A stretch of DNA of 64,000 bases from Heliopora coerulea (lineage: Eukaryota; Cnidaria; Anthozoa; Scleralcyonacea; Helioporidae), in the NCBI GenBank assembly GCA_030142905.1, contig JASJOG010000675.1, positions 1-64,000 of the forward strand, written 5' to 3'. Positions 36,101-47,339 of the stretch are shown here, one piece after another. The notes under the pieces were generated by a model, which saw nothing but the letters and a program-made list of their open reading frames with translations, was not told where the DNA came from and did no database searches. A program made the position numbers and the translations under genes. The first letter of the stretch is position 1. Every line of letters begins with the position of its first letter.

Positions 36101-39100
36101 ATGTATACGATACTCGTTACATTAAAATGAAAACATTGCGAACCTCCTTGCCTCACCCATTTTTTTTCCTCTGCTCTGCAGTGTACGAAATCACACTTTA
36201 TCATATTACACTCAATTCTACTCTGTGGATTCTGCTGTGCTTCATTCTTGTGAACTGCATGTCACTTTACGGAACGTCACATGATGGTACATTACATGAT
36301 GATACATTATGGCACGGCTACAAACTGCACCGCACAACACCTTCCTCCCACTATCCCACTGTTCGTCCATGTTGCTCAACCCCGTGCTAAACTCGAAACT
36401 GAGCCAGACTGCGAAGTGTTGCTCCATTCTTCACTCCCCTACATTTCACCATAATTGTTTTGTTGAAATATGGCTCTACTTCATTTGTTTTCTTCATTTT
36501 TTTAATCGTCGTCTGATTTAGCCACCTATGTTCATCATGGAAATGGCAACGTTGTCATAGCAACTGAACCAGGCTCCTACGATGGTAACAGTATCTCCAT
36601 GGGAACCATATCTCACTCTTCTCCCACAATTACGACAGATCAACAGCTGGTAGCATTATCGCAATTCACTACACACATACAACATTCTGATCATGTGACA
36701 GATCACGACCAATCAACGCTCTACGTTATTAGTGAAGATCCCTCAAGCACACGACATGGTGACGCTGTGGAACATCGCCAAGTAAGAAATCTTTGTTTGC
36801 CTCTTGATGTAAACTCTTTGACATGAAGAAGTCGGGTTCTTGCCAACGCTCGCTTTGGTCTAAATTTTACGTTCAACGTCATTTTATGGTGGTATATAGT
36901 CCAAATTGTCCGTAGATTATTCTGCAAAAGGTTGGTGGCGTTTTACGTTTCACGGTTATTGCAATACTAGCCACGGGCAAATTTTACTCCCCCCCCCCCT
37001 CCCCCCCAGTGCAAAAAAAGCACTAAAAGTCCCAATTGATTGTTTTAACGCATCAGCAAATATGTCAAGATGTTCACAAAGACGTTTAAAAGTCGGCATT
37101 ATTTTTTAGGAAGGTGGCCAGTTGAAGAAGTCTTATCCTTGCGATGTGGATGGTTGTTCTAAGCAGTTCTCTACTCCGTACAGACTCAAGGCACACACTC
37201 GTAGCCACACTGGAGACATGTTCGAATGTGAAAATCAAGGCTGTGATAAATCCTTTATAACTCAAAGCGATCTTAATAAACATTCAAAAACCCATTCTGG
37301 AATGAAACCATTCCATTGTCGTCACGATGGATGTGGCAAAGTGTATACCACAGCTCATCACCTTAAGGTACGATAATGTTGAGTAAAAACAGCATTATTT
37401 TCATAATAACATGATTTACACCTCGTAATACTACATTATGAACAATGCCAAAATATTTGTGTTCTAAGCTGTGCTGTGTTGTGCAGTATTATGCTATGTT
37501 GCGCTGTACCCAGCTGTTCTGTGGTATGCTGTGCAAGTGTGGTGCAATACTGTGCTACGCAGTGCAGTTCATTCTAATAATGTTCAGTGGTGTTCTGTGC
37601 TGCGCACGTGCTGTGCAATGCTGTGCTACGTAGTGCAGTTTATTATAATAATGTTCAGTGGTAATCCGTGCTGCGCAAGCGCTGTGCTATGCTGTGCTAC
37701 GCAGTGCAGTGCATTGGAGTGATATTCAGTTGCTGTACTGAAAGATCAAAGTATTTTTTAGTAGTGACTGTATAGGTAATGGAAAAGGTAAAATAAAATA
37801 CAGTGGAGGGCCCCCACAAATTTTGACACACACACACACACACACACACGCACACCGCCCACAGTCTTAATCCGGCCCAGGTTATCCTGTCTAAATAAAA
37901 ATACTTTACATTATATTTAGGTACATGAACGTGCTCATAGCGGCGAAAAACCTTACAAATGCAACTTTGAGAACTGTGGGAAGGCATTTGCGACTGGTTA
38001 TGGTTTGAAGAGTCATTATAGAACGCACACGGGCGAGAAGCCGTACAGCTGTTCTCATCCTGATTGTGACAAGGCTTTTAAAACATCAGGAGATTTACAG
38101 AAACATATTAGAACACATACAGGTCAGTGACTATAAAGTTACCGTAAAATATTTGCAAGAAAGCTTTTAAAACATCAGGAGATTTACAAAAACAATATAA
38201 GAACATACAGGTCAGTGACAAGAAAGTTACCGTAAAATATTTGTGCCAAAGCTTTTAAACCAGGAGATTTACCAACACAATATAACAACACGTACAGGTC
38301 ATCAACAGTAAAAAGTTACCGTAAAACATTTGTGCCAAAGCTTTTAAATCAGGAGATCTACAAAAACAATATAAGAACACATACAGGTCAGTGACAGTAG
38401 AGTTACCGAAGAATAGTTCTGGCAAAGCTTTTAAAACATCAGTAGATCTACAAAAATATAAAAGAACACATACAGGTTAATGACAATATGTTGCCGTAAA
38501 ATGGTTGTGACAAAATTTTTAAAACATGAGATTTTCAAAAAGTTAACACATACAAGTCAGTTTTCAAGATGTCCTTATTTTTCGGGGTTTGTTTTATGCA
38601 CTAAGGCCCCAGTTACACTATACTGGATTGTTTTTTGTATCGGATTACCTCAACCCAATCCGATACTAAAATAGCACGTTTCAGTTCGCACTTACACTGT
38701 ACCGCTCTGCTCCTTTGCTTGGTCAAGTAAACATCACACATTTGTTGCCAAATAAATGGTGAGTAAGAACTAGACAACGAGATTGAACTTGTTCTCGAGT
38801 CAGTGAAGTCATTTGCAGAGCGATCGCATAGGATTCAGGCGGTCACACGGCAGGGGAACGTACTGGATCACTTGTCATATCACCTTCAGAGCTGAGTGAT
38901 CTTGTTCCGGATTCGCAAAGCGTTATGTCCCGGATTAACGCGGAGTAGTGTAGCTCAAACCCCGATCCGATACGATAAGTAATCCGATACGCAAGCAATC
39001 CATTATAGTGTAACTGGGGCCTTAGTTACATGCAATTTACCGTAGGTGTCAAGCTTTTGTATAATTTGAAAATTTCTATCTCTCAATTATTAATTTCTCG

Positions 39101-42100
39101 TCGGGAATTAAAAATTGGTCTAGAAGAAGAGGGAGATCCTACTTCCCATGTCTTCCCCAAGTGATCTCCTTCCCCTTGTACAAATTTGTTTAGAGATCAT
39201 GAGGTCAACGCCATTCTCTTGTCTGACGTCTAATTTTCTCTTTTTACCTAAAACATTGTTATGTTCACCAAGGCGACATTTCCACCATACGGTTGTAGTA
39301 TACCGGTTTACGATTGTTCCTTCTCACATATGTGATCAACTCGCCAGAATATTCGAGACGTGTTGTGCCCAAAGAGGTCATATAAAAGTAGAGAGGGCAT
39401 GAGGGGTGAAAATTGGGTTGAAATTGAAAGGCGCCATTTTGAGCAAGTCGGTTAGCAAATTGTTCTTTTCCAGGCCCTTTGCCGTCTGTTCGAGAGCCTC
39501 GAGGTCAAACAACTGACGTTTAGGAAGTTGTTTCGTGTTTGTTTTCATTAAATGTATAGCCGAAAAAGCTGCTTTTCTGGTTATTACTCGGCTATTGCTT
39601 TTGCCTTAATTGTTTTGCATTCTTTTTTTTAGAAAAGAAACAAAAAAAGAGACAAAAGTGAAGTGGCCTTTGACCCAGACCTTGAACTTATCATCCGGGC
39701 ATGTTCATTTTGCCTCACCAGTTTATCCAATATGGCGACAATCAATTTTTCCCGCGCGGTTGAGTGACATTTAACCAAACTGCCCCCTCTAGTTAATATA
39801 TGATCTCTATGGTTGTGCCACTGGCATAAACAGAAATTATGTCCTTGAGGCAACTTTGGATACGCCAGGGCGAGCAGTCGTATGCCACAGTTTTATGGCC
39901 GCTAATCAACACGATACGACTGTAGCATACGATTGTTCATCCTGGCGTACGTAATCAACTGTTAAGAGCACAATTTCAGCTTACCATTGATTCATAAATG
40001 TTGCTGTAATGTTCTGGACTCGTCTTTCTGAATCACATACTTCAGGATGAACAATTGTATGCGACAATTGTAACATATTAGTTTGACATGTCTTGTAGAT
40101 CAGCTTTGAGCCCAGTCTCTTTTCCCTCAGGTGAGCGACCGTTCAAGTGTCCATATGAGAACTGCAACCGTGCATTTACTACTTCAAACATTCGTAAGGT
40201 TCACATGAGGACCCACACCGGGGAACGACCGTACGTGTGTGAATATGAGGGATGTCAGAGGTCTTTTGCAAGTGCCACCAACTACAAGAACCACACTCGG
40301 ATACATACAGGTAAGCCGTGTTGCCCTGGTATGAGAATTTAAGTAACATATTAAATATCAGTGGCTGAACTATATCTTATTAAATATGAGCGACAAGACT
40401 GTATCAATGATCATGAGATATTTTCAGTCGTCAAACAATTAGGCTTCCAAATGGAAGACTATATAAGTGGGATTCTATTGTACTATTTGAGTTCATCTTT
40501 CAAGCGTGGAACAATTGACTGATGACTCATGGTCTCTGAGGTTTCATCAGAAGGTTATGACAAACCAACACGTCGAAAATGTAGGAAAATTTCATCCGAT
40601 GATGACCATTTGTCCGTGACGAATTCTGAAAATAGATAGCAGAGATCTTCCGGAGCCCTGGTAAACAGAACATAAATTGTGCGAATGTTTCTCCATGATA
40701 TTCTTTCTCTCTTGCGTTTCTCAGGAGAAAGACCATACGTGTGTCAAGTGGACGGATGTGAAAAAAGATTTACAGAATACTCCAGTCTATACAAACATCA
40801 TGTTGTACACACCCATAACAAACCATACACGTGCAATATCTGCAGCAAGACGTACAGGCAAGCGTCTACCTTAGCTATGCACAAAAGGACATCTCATGGA
40901 GACACGACAGCCCTAATATCAGATGGTAGGCGGCTATTCATCACGGTGGTCGTTGTCATCGTCATTCTTCTTGTTTTGTTTGTTTTTTGTTTTTTTATTT
41001 TCATTTTCGTCGCTGTTCTGTTTGTTGTTACTGTCATCATTTTTGTAGTTGTTAATTTTAGTAAAACTATTGTCGGCTCAATTATTATTTAATAAATCTA
41101 ACTTCTGATTGGTTGAGAAATTCATGCGTTAATTTTAAAATTCTAATAGTTAAACTTCAACGTCAGCAGTTATTTTCCAACGTCAGCTGACATCATGGAG
41201 TAAAAAAATGATGCTCTAATGTCTCGTGTCAACAGGACGAAAACTTCACTGAAAGCAAAGTTATATGGTGTGTACCACAGATAAGGGCTAGAACGATGGT
41301 TAAAAATTAACCTTCGAACCTTCTGAAAACACCTGAATTTTTCAGGTATTCTCGTCGTTGTGAAACAAAAAAAATATACTAACCCGCACTTTTCTCCCGC
41401 TTCGAAAGCCTTGAAAATTTTAAAAATAAAGCTTTATTTTTATGCAGCAGTATATACAAACAGTTGTGTGGGGACATTTCCGAATCGTTGAATAAAATTC
41501 TTGTCATACTGGTTTCGGCGCTGGGTTTTTTTTCATTTATTTTTTTTGTGACCTTTGTATAAATTCGAAACTATTTTATGTGTTGAATTTTTAAAGCATA
41601 CAGCCAACCAAGAATACCAAAATAATAACGTATGTCAAATTTTAATCCTTGGTTGACACTAATTGTCTTTTAAACAACTGGGTCCCAGTCTCTGACAAGC
41701 ATGACGTACAATGAACTCAAAGATCACATGATACTGAATCTTGGTTGTGCACAATATTCCTTTGGTTTTTAGAAACTGGTACGTATGTTTCAAGCTCCGA
41801 TGGAGAACCAGAGTTGAAACGCCAACGTGTCGAATTTGCTACGGCTGTTTCCGACGGTCATACGTATTCAGTTGTAATGTCTGATGACTCGTCAGCGGTC
41901 GCTGCCATGCAAGCCATCAATAACGGCTTAGGAGACATGACTCACCAGATCACCGACGCCGCCGGAGTTTCAGGACATATTACTATCCCGGTTACCATAA
42001 CAACCGAGAGTCAACTTCAGGTAAGTGCCATTGTGCGTCGTCATTTATAACGTGACTCTTACGTCATTAATAGTGGTGACAAACATGACTGTTACAGTGG

Positions 42101-45092
42101 TGCAACTAGACGGGGGGTGTGGGGGTTGCAACCCCTGCCCTTTTTGTGAGAAATCTTGTTAGTGCTCTTTTAGTGACAGCTTTTAGTGTTCATTTCCCAA
42201 AGCCACGTAGATCTAATTCACCAGAATTGATCAAAATGACCCCCACTGTGCCTTGATATTGCCATCCGACCTCTGCCCTTTGAAATTTTTGGTTGCGCTC
42301 CTGGGTTAATTCTCATTCTGTGTTGTTTGTGTCTTTCACTGCTCAAGTTTTTAACTGTCATTCACTGGTTACCTTGACTCGTTCATGTCCGACAGAAAAC
42401 TTTCAACTTACTTCCTTCTGTGACATTGTTCATTTGGTCTGCTCTTCGAGTTGTTCTTATCTATACACAACATGGTCTTAATGCTAATAATTTGATTGAT
42501 CTAATAATTTCGTCTTATTTAAAAAAAGAACTCTTGAGGTGGTAAAGGAAAACATTTTCCAATTTTTCCATTTATCACTTCGTTCTTCGGATAATTCAGT
42601 TTGTGACGATCTGTGACGTCATTGTACTGATACAGCGGTTTGACTGATAGGAAAATGTTACATCTCCGAGGTTATTAAACCAAATATACTTGAAACTTTA
42701 TATATTGATTCAGTTCACAAAACTAAACGTTTCAACATTAGAATATAGAAGTCATTTATTATGTGTTAACTCGCAGACCCTTTTGTCTTTGAAAGTGTGT
42801 CTTTTCCCTAACATGTCTAAAATACTGTCAAAAAATTGAAGTATCTTGAGAAAGAATTTGGAAAGCGAAAAGCTGTAGGTGTTCCTACATCATTTCAGTA
42901 GTTAGTTCAAGTCAGACAAATTTAATTTTGTGCTTCATAGTTACTTAACATTGCCGATTGCCGACTTAGCTGCCCCACCAGTATTTTTTAATTAACTCTT
43001 TTGGTCCCAGACTGTGAAATTTAAGTTTAAAATCCTATGGAAATCTGTTGGAATCTAGTTGTGTATGTAATTTGCATATGGTAAATCGTACAGCTAAGTA
43101 GGATTTGAAGCTAAAAGGTAAACTAGGACTGGTCTGCATTTCACAGTAAACGATGAACCCTTATTATATTACATTATTGCTCATCTTCCTGTTGTCCTGA
43201 GGTTTGCCTGGTTTACTTCAATTGGGTCATCTTTGTTTCCACTCGACCATACTCATACATCTGAAATTGGCATTTGCAGGGCGTGCCAGTGGTTCTGACT
43301 GAAACTCCACCAAACACGATCATGGAATCTGGAAGTGAGCACGAAATAACGACCGCTGGACAGGTTATGACGTCACAATCCAATGAGGCCGTGAGTCGTC
43401 TCGACTCTGTGAGTATTGTGTCACCAACACTGGCAAGCACTGGATATAACACTGTGTCGAGGTTCATTGCTGGCGAGAACGTTACGTATGTCTACGCCAC
43501 AATGACTTCAGAAGATGAATCAGAAAACCAACCGGAGTTGATGTCAAACAACGGGGTGGACAGTGGTTATGATGCTGCACAAACAGAGCATGCGTATGAG
43601 GAAATATCGCAGACGATTGAAAACGGAGACTCAGCTGTTCAAGTAGTGAAAAATAGGGTAGGACAATGCAACAGTCCCCAAGATATTACTGAACAAGGTA
43701 AGTGTGGGCGTTGTTTGACGTTCTTTCTCGTTCCTAGTACGAAAATCAGTAGTTAAACCTTTGGCATTTCTTTCGATGAATCTAAAGCTGAAGTTTTAAC
43801 TGGATATAAAAATGTTAGAGTGATTATTGATCAAACATTACTCCGGATGCGGCAGATTGACTGTACTGGCAAGAACATGTGAAAAGCAAATGGAATTTTA
43901 AGCCGACTCGAGCCATTTGTTAATGAAGACTGGCTGACTATACGGCATAATTCTTTGGTGTTATCTCATTTTGGTTACGGTTGATTGGTTTGGGGCAACT
44001 GTTCTGAAAACCTACGGAAAAAAATGCAGAAGTTCGAAAACAGGCCGGCTGGAACAAATCGGGTGATACGTACGAGGTTCGCTTACTCGATATATTAAAT
44101 AAATTTGGGTAGAGAAATCTTGAGCAACTCAGATAGCAACAAACAAGAAAACTTGTCTCAAAAGTGTTGCGACGTGAGTGGATTAGAAAGTATTTCTGGC
44201 ATGTTTGAGATTCTTAAAAATGACAAATTCTCGGAATTAACATTCTAATGCTGCTGCTGCCAAAACCACTACCAACCTAATGAAAATGACAATTATGTTG
44301 CTAATTTATGCAGTTGCCAAGGTGTGGCATCAACAACCCAAGAACTTATGGACGGATTTGTAATCACGTGGGAGATAGCATCGATAATTTCTTGTTCACA
44401 GTTTTTGTGATTAATACTTATTTCACTCAAACGTTTTAACTCTACTGAATAATTTTGATCTTGTGAATACAGATAAAGCTCTAACCTTCGAACTTACCGA
44501 TTTTAATCTTCTAACTAGTACATACAATGTGAGCGGCCGATCTAAATGGGATTTACAAGGCGAGTCGTAGTAAATCGCATATAGATCGGACGCGGATGTT
44601 GTATCTTTCTTAAAATACGAATAATTTTAAATGGCCATGTTTACCGGTTATTTTGAAGTTTCCGTAAATTTTAACGTCGAAAGTCGAAGGGAAAAGTTCA
44701 CCATTCTAATCATTATTCTGTACCCGATTTACAGCATTCTAATTTGGAGCCAATTTCTTTTGTGTTTTCTTTATGAATTATTAATGATTTTTTTAAACAC
44801 ATAAAATTTATTTTTTAAACATCTTTGAAAAGCAATCTTTTCAAATTATTTCTATCTTAACCATGTGATATTTGTAATTTATCTTGTTAAATCTGACTAA
44901 ATAAATAAAGAAAGAAAGAAAGAAATAGATAAATAAATAAAAAACTTTTTTTTTATCTTAGTTCTTCAAGAAGATTATGAACAAGATAAAACGGCTTCCG
45001 GCTCACCAGTGAAGCACGAGCCATTAGGTAACGTGGATGTCGTCATTACCAGGTCCTCTGAAGAACACGATCTTTCAAGAAGCTCATTTTGA
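33191..45092 (+). CDS. ZNF143: ZNF143/ZNF76 (Staf)-type C2H2 zinc-finger transcription factor
   Basis: Coding exons: 33191-33254, 34198-34331, 34905-34980, 35151-35336, 36522-36781, 37110-37367, 37921-38122, 40131-40310, 40725-40925, 41773-42020, 43280-43697, 44962-45092. They join in frame to 785 residues and stop. Fingers 3-9 follow vertebrate ZNF143 almost motif by motif: [75 protein letters not shown] and [11 protein letters not shown]. Vertebrate Staf proteins are nuclear and activate snRNA and many mRNA promoters. The fingers span about residues 251-511. Serine/threonine- and acid-rich activation-type regions flank them. Two extra fingers precede the seven. A VKHEP SUMO-type motif lies near the C terminus. 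Human ZNF143 has about 638 residues. Confidence 0.92.
33379..33570 (-). mobile_element. SINE copy, one arm plus start of the central spacer
   Basis: It starts at TTTGATGTTTGAGAAAC, carries the full tRNA-like head on the minus strand (33463-33535), and continues into GAGCTAAGGTGCAAATATAT, the beginning of the loop seen in the dimer at 4454-4838. The second arm is absent. It lies in intron 1 of the ZNF143 gene. No target-site duplication is obvious. Confidence 0.8.
33940..33953 (+). promoter_or_regulatory. Possible Staf-binding-like site in intron 1
   Basis: GCTACAATTCCCGG differs at two positions from ACTACAATTCCCAG, the start of the known Staf/ZNF143 binding site. It lies in the first coding intron of the ZNF143 gene, so self-regulation is conceivable. 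A chance match is quite possible. Confidence 0.2.
34432..34795 (+). repeat. Long pyrimidine-rich tract
   Basis: About 360 bp is almost all C and T on the plus strand (blocks such as CTTCCTTCTCTTCCCTTTCC). It precedes exon 34905-34980. The long apparent frame across it is a by-product of the composition. Confidence 0.85.
35395..35815 (+). repeat. Imperfect (ATC)n tract
   Basis: Dense ATC/ATT triplets lie in the intron after exon 35151-35336. The isoleucine- and methionine-rich translations on both strands are artefacts. Confidence 0.85.
35836..35895 (+). CDS. Possible 60-nt cassette exon of the ZNF143 gene
   Basis: An acceptor TTGTTCAG precedes an open frame reading [20 protein letters not shown], and a GTAACT donor is available at 35896. 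The exon would be phase 1 on both sides, so the downstream frame ([10 protein letters not shown]) is kept whether it is included or skipped. The frame stays open to 36033. The protein reads naturally but I cannot confirm homology, and the donor is weak. Confidence 0.35.
36989..37007 (+). repeat. Poly-C run (C tracts split by one T)
   Basis: Two C runs about a hundred bases before the first zinc-finger exon. The minus strand has G runs long enough to be a G-quadruplex candidate. Confidence 0.8.
37110..37367 (+). CDS. ZNF143: ZNF143 exon with two extra MTF1-like fingers and finger 3
   Basis: Finger 1 ([19 protein letters not shown]) and finger 2 ([19 protein letters not shown]) have no counterpart in the seven-finger vertebrate protein. 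Their key positions match MTF1 fingers 3 and 4 (YRLKAH; SDLRKH, as I recall them). Finger 3, [17 protein letters not shown], is the canonical first ZNF143 finger. The exon starts after ATTTTTTAG and ends at GTACGA, phase 0 on both sides. Confidence 0.88.
37480..37730 (+). repeat. 71-bp minisatellite rich in GCTGTGC
   Basis: The motif CTACGCAGTGCAG recurs at about 37555, 37626 and 37697, followed by AATAATGTTCAGTGG in the first two. Shorter TGCTGTGC repeats fill the rest. It lies in a ZNF143 intron. Confidence 0.75.
37826..37854 (+). repeat. (CA)n microsatellite
   Basis: A CA dinucleotide run about 70 bases upstream of exon 37921-38122. Confidence 0.9.
38072..38565 (+). repeat. 88-bp tandem array built from a zinc-finger exon end and its donor site
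   Basis: The first unit is the true 3' end of exon 37921-38122 (GCTTTTAAAACATCAGGAG through ACACATACAG) plus the GTCAGT donor and the start of the intron. The same block recurs about five more times at spacings of 86-89 bp (starts near 38163, 38251, 38340, 38427, 38513), with growing damage. Several copies keep a donor-like ACATACAGGTCAGTGACA. None has an acceptor, so they are not exons. Confidence 0.85.
38602..39024. mobile_element. TIR MITE, about 423 bp
   Basis: TAAGGCCCCAGTTACACTAT at the left and ATAGTGTAACTGGGGCCTTA at the right are perfect inverted termini; AATCCGATAC-type motifs recur near each end. Noncoding. From 39025 to 40130 I see one more MITE (39861-39949) and no exon. Confidence 0.85.
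39861..39949. mobile_element. Fold-back MITE
   Basis: TACGCCAGGGCGAGCAGTCG and CATACGATTGTTCATCCTGG are inverted partners around a short centre. A related fragment (CAGGATGAACAATTGTATGC) lies near 40044. Confidence 0.6.
43800..44400 (+). mobile_element. Dead LINE reverse-transcriptase fragment
   Basis: One frame reads [16 protein letters not shown], then (after a stop) [26 protein letters not shown], a stop, and [20 protein letters not shown]. This is the thumb-proximal pattern of CR1/L2-type LINE reverse transcriptases ('LGV.ID..L.W...I', 'G.LRR..PF', 'LVLPHFDYC..VWG'). Premature stops show decay. It lies sense in the last long intron of the ZNF143 gene. Confidence 0.75.
44895..44945 (+). 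repeat. AAAT/AAAG microsatellite
   Basis: TAAATAAATAAAGAAAGAAAG and similar units, just before the acceptor of the terminal ZNF143 exon. Confidence 0.85.
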
Positions 45093-46974
45093 CAATGGAA
45101 ATATTTCGCAGTTATTGCAAGCTATATGATGTCACTCGGCCGTTTGGCTACACAAGTTCAGTGTTTCAAACATAAAACTGGATCATTTGAGTGTAAGACA
45201 TGACTTCGTTCATCGTTGCACCAACACGAGGATGAGGAGTCGCAATGGCTTTTTACTGTGAGGTCTGGGTGAAAAATGACCCGTGTTGACGTGAATAAGA
45301 CATCTTTGTCTTGTGTGTACACGTGACGTATGCTGTTCATCTCCAAAATTTACTAAGTTATCTTAAATTGTTAACTAGATAGGAGTTAGGTTATGGCACG
45401 AATTCGACAATTTTTAAAAAGCAATCGGTCCAAACAAACCACTAAATGTTAGACTTTATACCAAGAGACACTGGGAACTTTCCAAATCTTGTGTTTTGAT
45501 TCATAGTCATGCTTCGAAATTAAGTCTAGAAATATACAGCGAATATTGAACGCACGGTTGAGCGAAGAAAGTGGGTTCTATTGATGTAAGAACGTGACGT
45601 CGTCTCAAACCCAGATCTCCAGAACGCAACCTTAGCAGGCCCCAATCAATTCTTCAACTGAGGTGGTTTGTAGTTAACTAGTCAGCTGTTGTGCCCTCTA
45701 AACAAATGAAGAAAGAGACTTCAGCTGTTTGTCTCTTCGTCTAGTCTCTTATTTATAATATTTTGCTTAATGTAAGCTTTGAGGACACTCTGATTTCAGC
45801 GGTTATTTGAAGCCAAGGTCTAAACGACATTCTCGTACTCCAAGACAACAATCAATTAAAAGTTGTTAATGTAAGAGAAATAAAACTTAATTTAAGTAAC
45901 GAAAGAGTACTTTGAAGTGCTGATTGCTTCTTTCGAAGGCCGAGGGAAATAGGGGTGGCGCCAGAGGGGGGCAGAGGTGGTTACAGCACCCCCCGTCAGG
46001 GACGTTTAGCCTCCCTTTCGAGGGGAAAATTAACAATTAGTCGAGAAATTGCCACTAATGATTGCACATTTACACATTGTACACATTACGAGTACTTGTT
46101 ATTTATTTAGAAAGTGAAAGAATCTTCTCTTTATGTCAAATCTAAAAGTAAACTGTTTCAAGTCAGTTATTTGCAATAATTCTTTGGAAAATAACATTTT
46201 TTGACCTTCAAATAAGGAAGTATAGAGAAGGCGTGGTCCATGCTTCTTCTGGTTTAGCTTCTCCTGTCGGGGACTTTAGCCATTGCATCGGGGATTGCCA
46301 CAGGCTTCATTTTACTTTTTACAATTAAAAGATCCACGCCAGGTAGACGTTCAACAATGTTCACCTATACTATGATGATTTCTTGTTTTAGCATCGTTTC
46401 AGAGGTGGATCGCAAAGAAATCTCACATAAGCGTATTGAATAACTTTATTGGCATCTCCCATTACACGGCGTGGTTTTTTATCGATCATAGCAAGTCTAT
46501 TTTACCCTTCCATTACCATATATCTCACTTTGACGAGTAAACTCGTCCCGCGTCAGTCGGCCAGAGTCAAATGGTAGAGTAGTTCACGGTAGAGAAAAGG
46601 CTAAAGAATGTTTGAGATAGCTGAATATATATTTAGATGAATTTAACAGACATATCTTGGGTATTCGGACAAGAACTTCCTCCTTAATTTCACACAGAGG
46701 TAAGTAAACCTTACCATTGAGCTGCCCTAAGTCGTTTCTTGCTTCGTTGGTTTTTTGGGGGGTTTAAACATATCACAAACGTTTACCTAAGAGCTGACAG
46801 TCTTATCTAGAGGGCTTACGTTGCACTCAATTCATCAGTACATGGAGCAGACGCAAATTTCAAAAAAAATATAGTAGAAAAGGAAATGACAAAAACTGTT
46901 TAATTTGCGGACCCACACAGATTTCTTGAAAAACGTTCGGTCTGTTTAATGTATTGTTGAACATACTTAGTATT

Positions 46975-47323
46975 GATGATTGAGAAACGTGAGAGCTTGG
47001 ATATATTAAGGTAGAAGAACGATCTTCAAGCTCGATACTCAGAAAATGATTTCTGAGCCCCAGACGGGGATCGAACCCGCAACCTTCTGATGACCAAGCT
47101 CTCATGTTTCTCAAACATTAAACCGCATCAATCATTATTAATATATAGTGGCTTCCGCTTAGGTCGCACATATATATCGAACTTGCACCCAAGCTCACCA
47201 TCTGAGTCTTGGCAGCTCAATGGTTAGAGCGTCTTACCGGTCATCAGAAGGTTGCGGGTTCGATCCCCGTCTGGGGCTCAGAAATCATTTTCTGAGTATC
47301 GAGCTTGAAGATCGTTCATCTAC
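46975..47323. mobile_element. Second inverted SINE dimer, 13-bp TSD, left arm damaged
   Basis: CATACTTAGTATT flanks the element directly (46962-46974 and 47324-47336). The left arm is minus strand (tail, body and the T-arm half of the head, to 47097). It is broken and joined to a forward tail piece (AAGCTCTCATGTTTCTCAAA). After a short AT-rich part come the spacer GGCTTCCGCTTAGGTCGC and a complete plus-strand arm ending CATCTAC. The spacer is in the opposite orientation to that of the dimer at 4454-4838. Confidence 0.8.
47206..47278 (+). other. tRNA-like head of the second SINE dimer
   Basis: Same cloverleaf as at 4720-4792 with a few changes, including TA to CA after the acceptor strand and TCTTA in the anticodon stem. 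A repeat, not a tRNA gene. Confidence 0.7.
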
Positions 47324-47339
47324 CATACTTAGTATTATC

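Noticed and set aside
37445..37722. Cysteine-rich frames ([10 protein letters not shown]..., [10 protein letters not shown]...)
   Set aside because: They translate the GCTGTGC minisatellite; composition alone gives the cysteines.
38602..39024. Inverted ends as a possible regulatory hairpin of the ZNF143 gene
   Set aside because: Perfect terminal inverted repeats and a noncoding middle fit a MITE better.
40925..41092. Hydrophobic Val/Phe-rich extension of the last zinc-finger exon
   Set aside because: It lies beyond a good donor (GATG|GTAGGC at 40926) and is T-rich intron read-through; the next exon at 41773 restores the frame.
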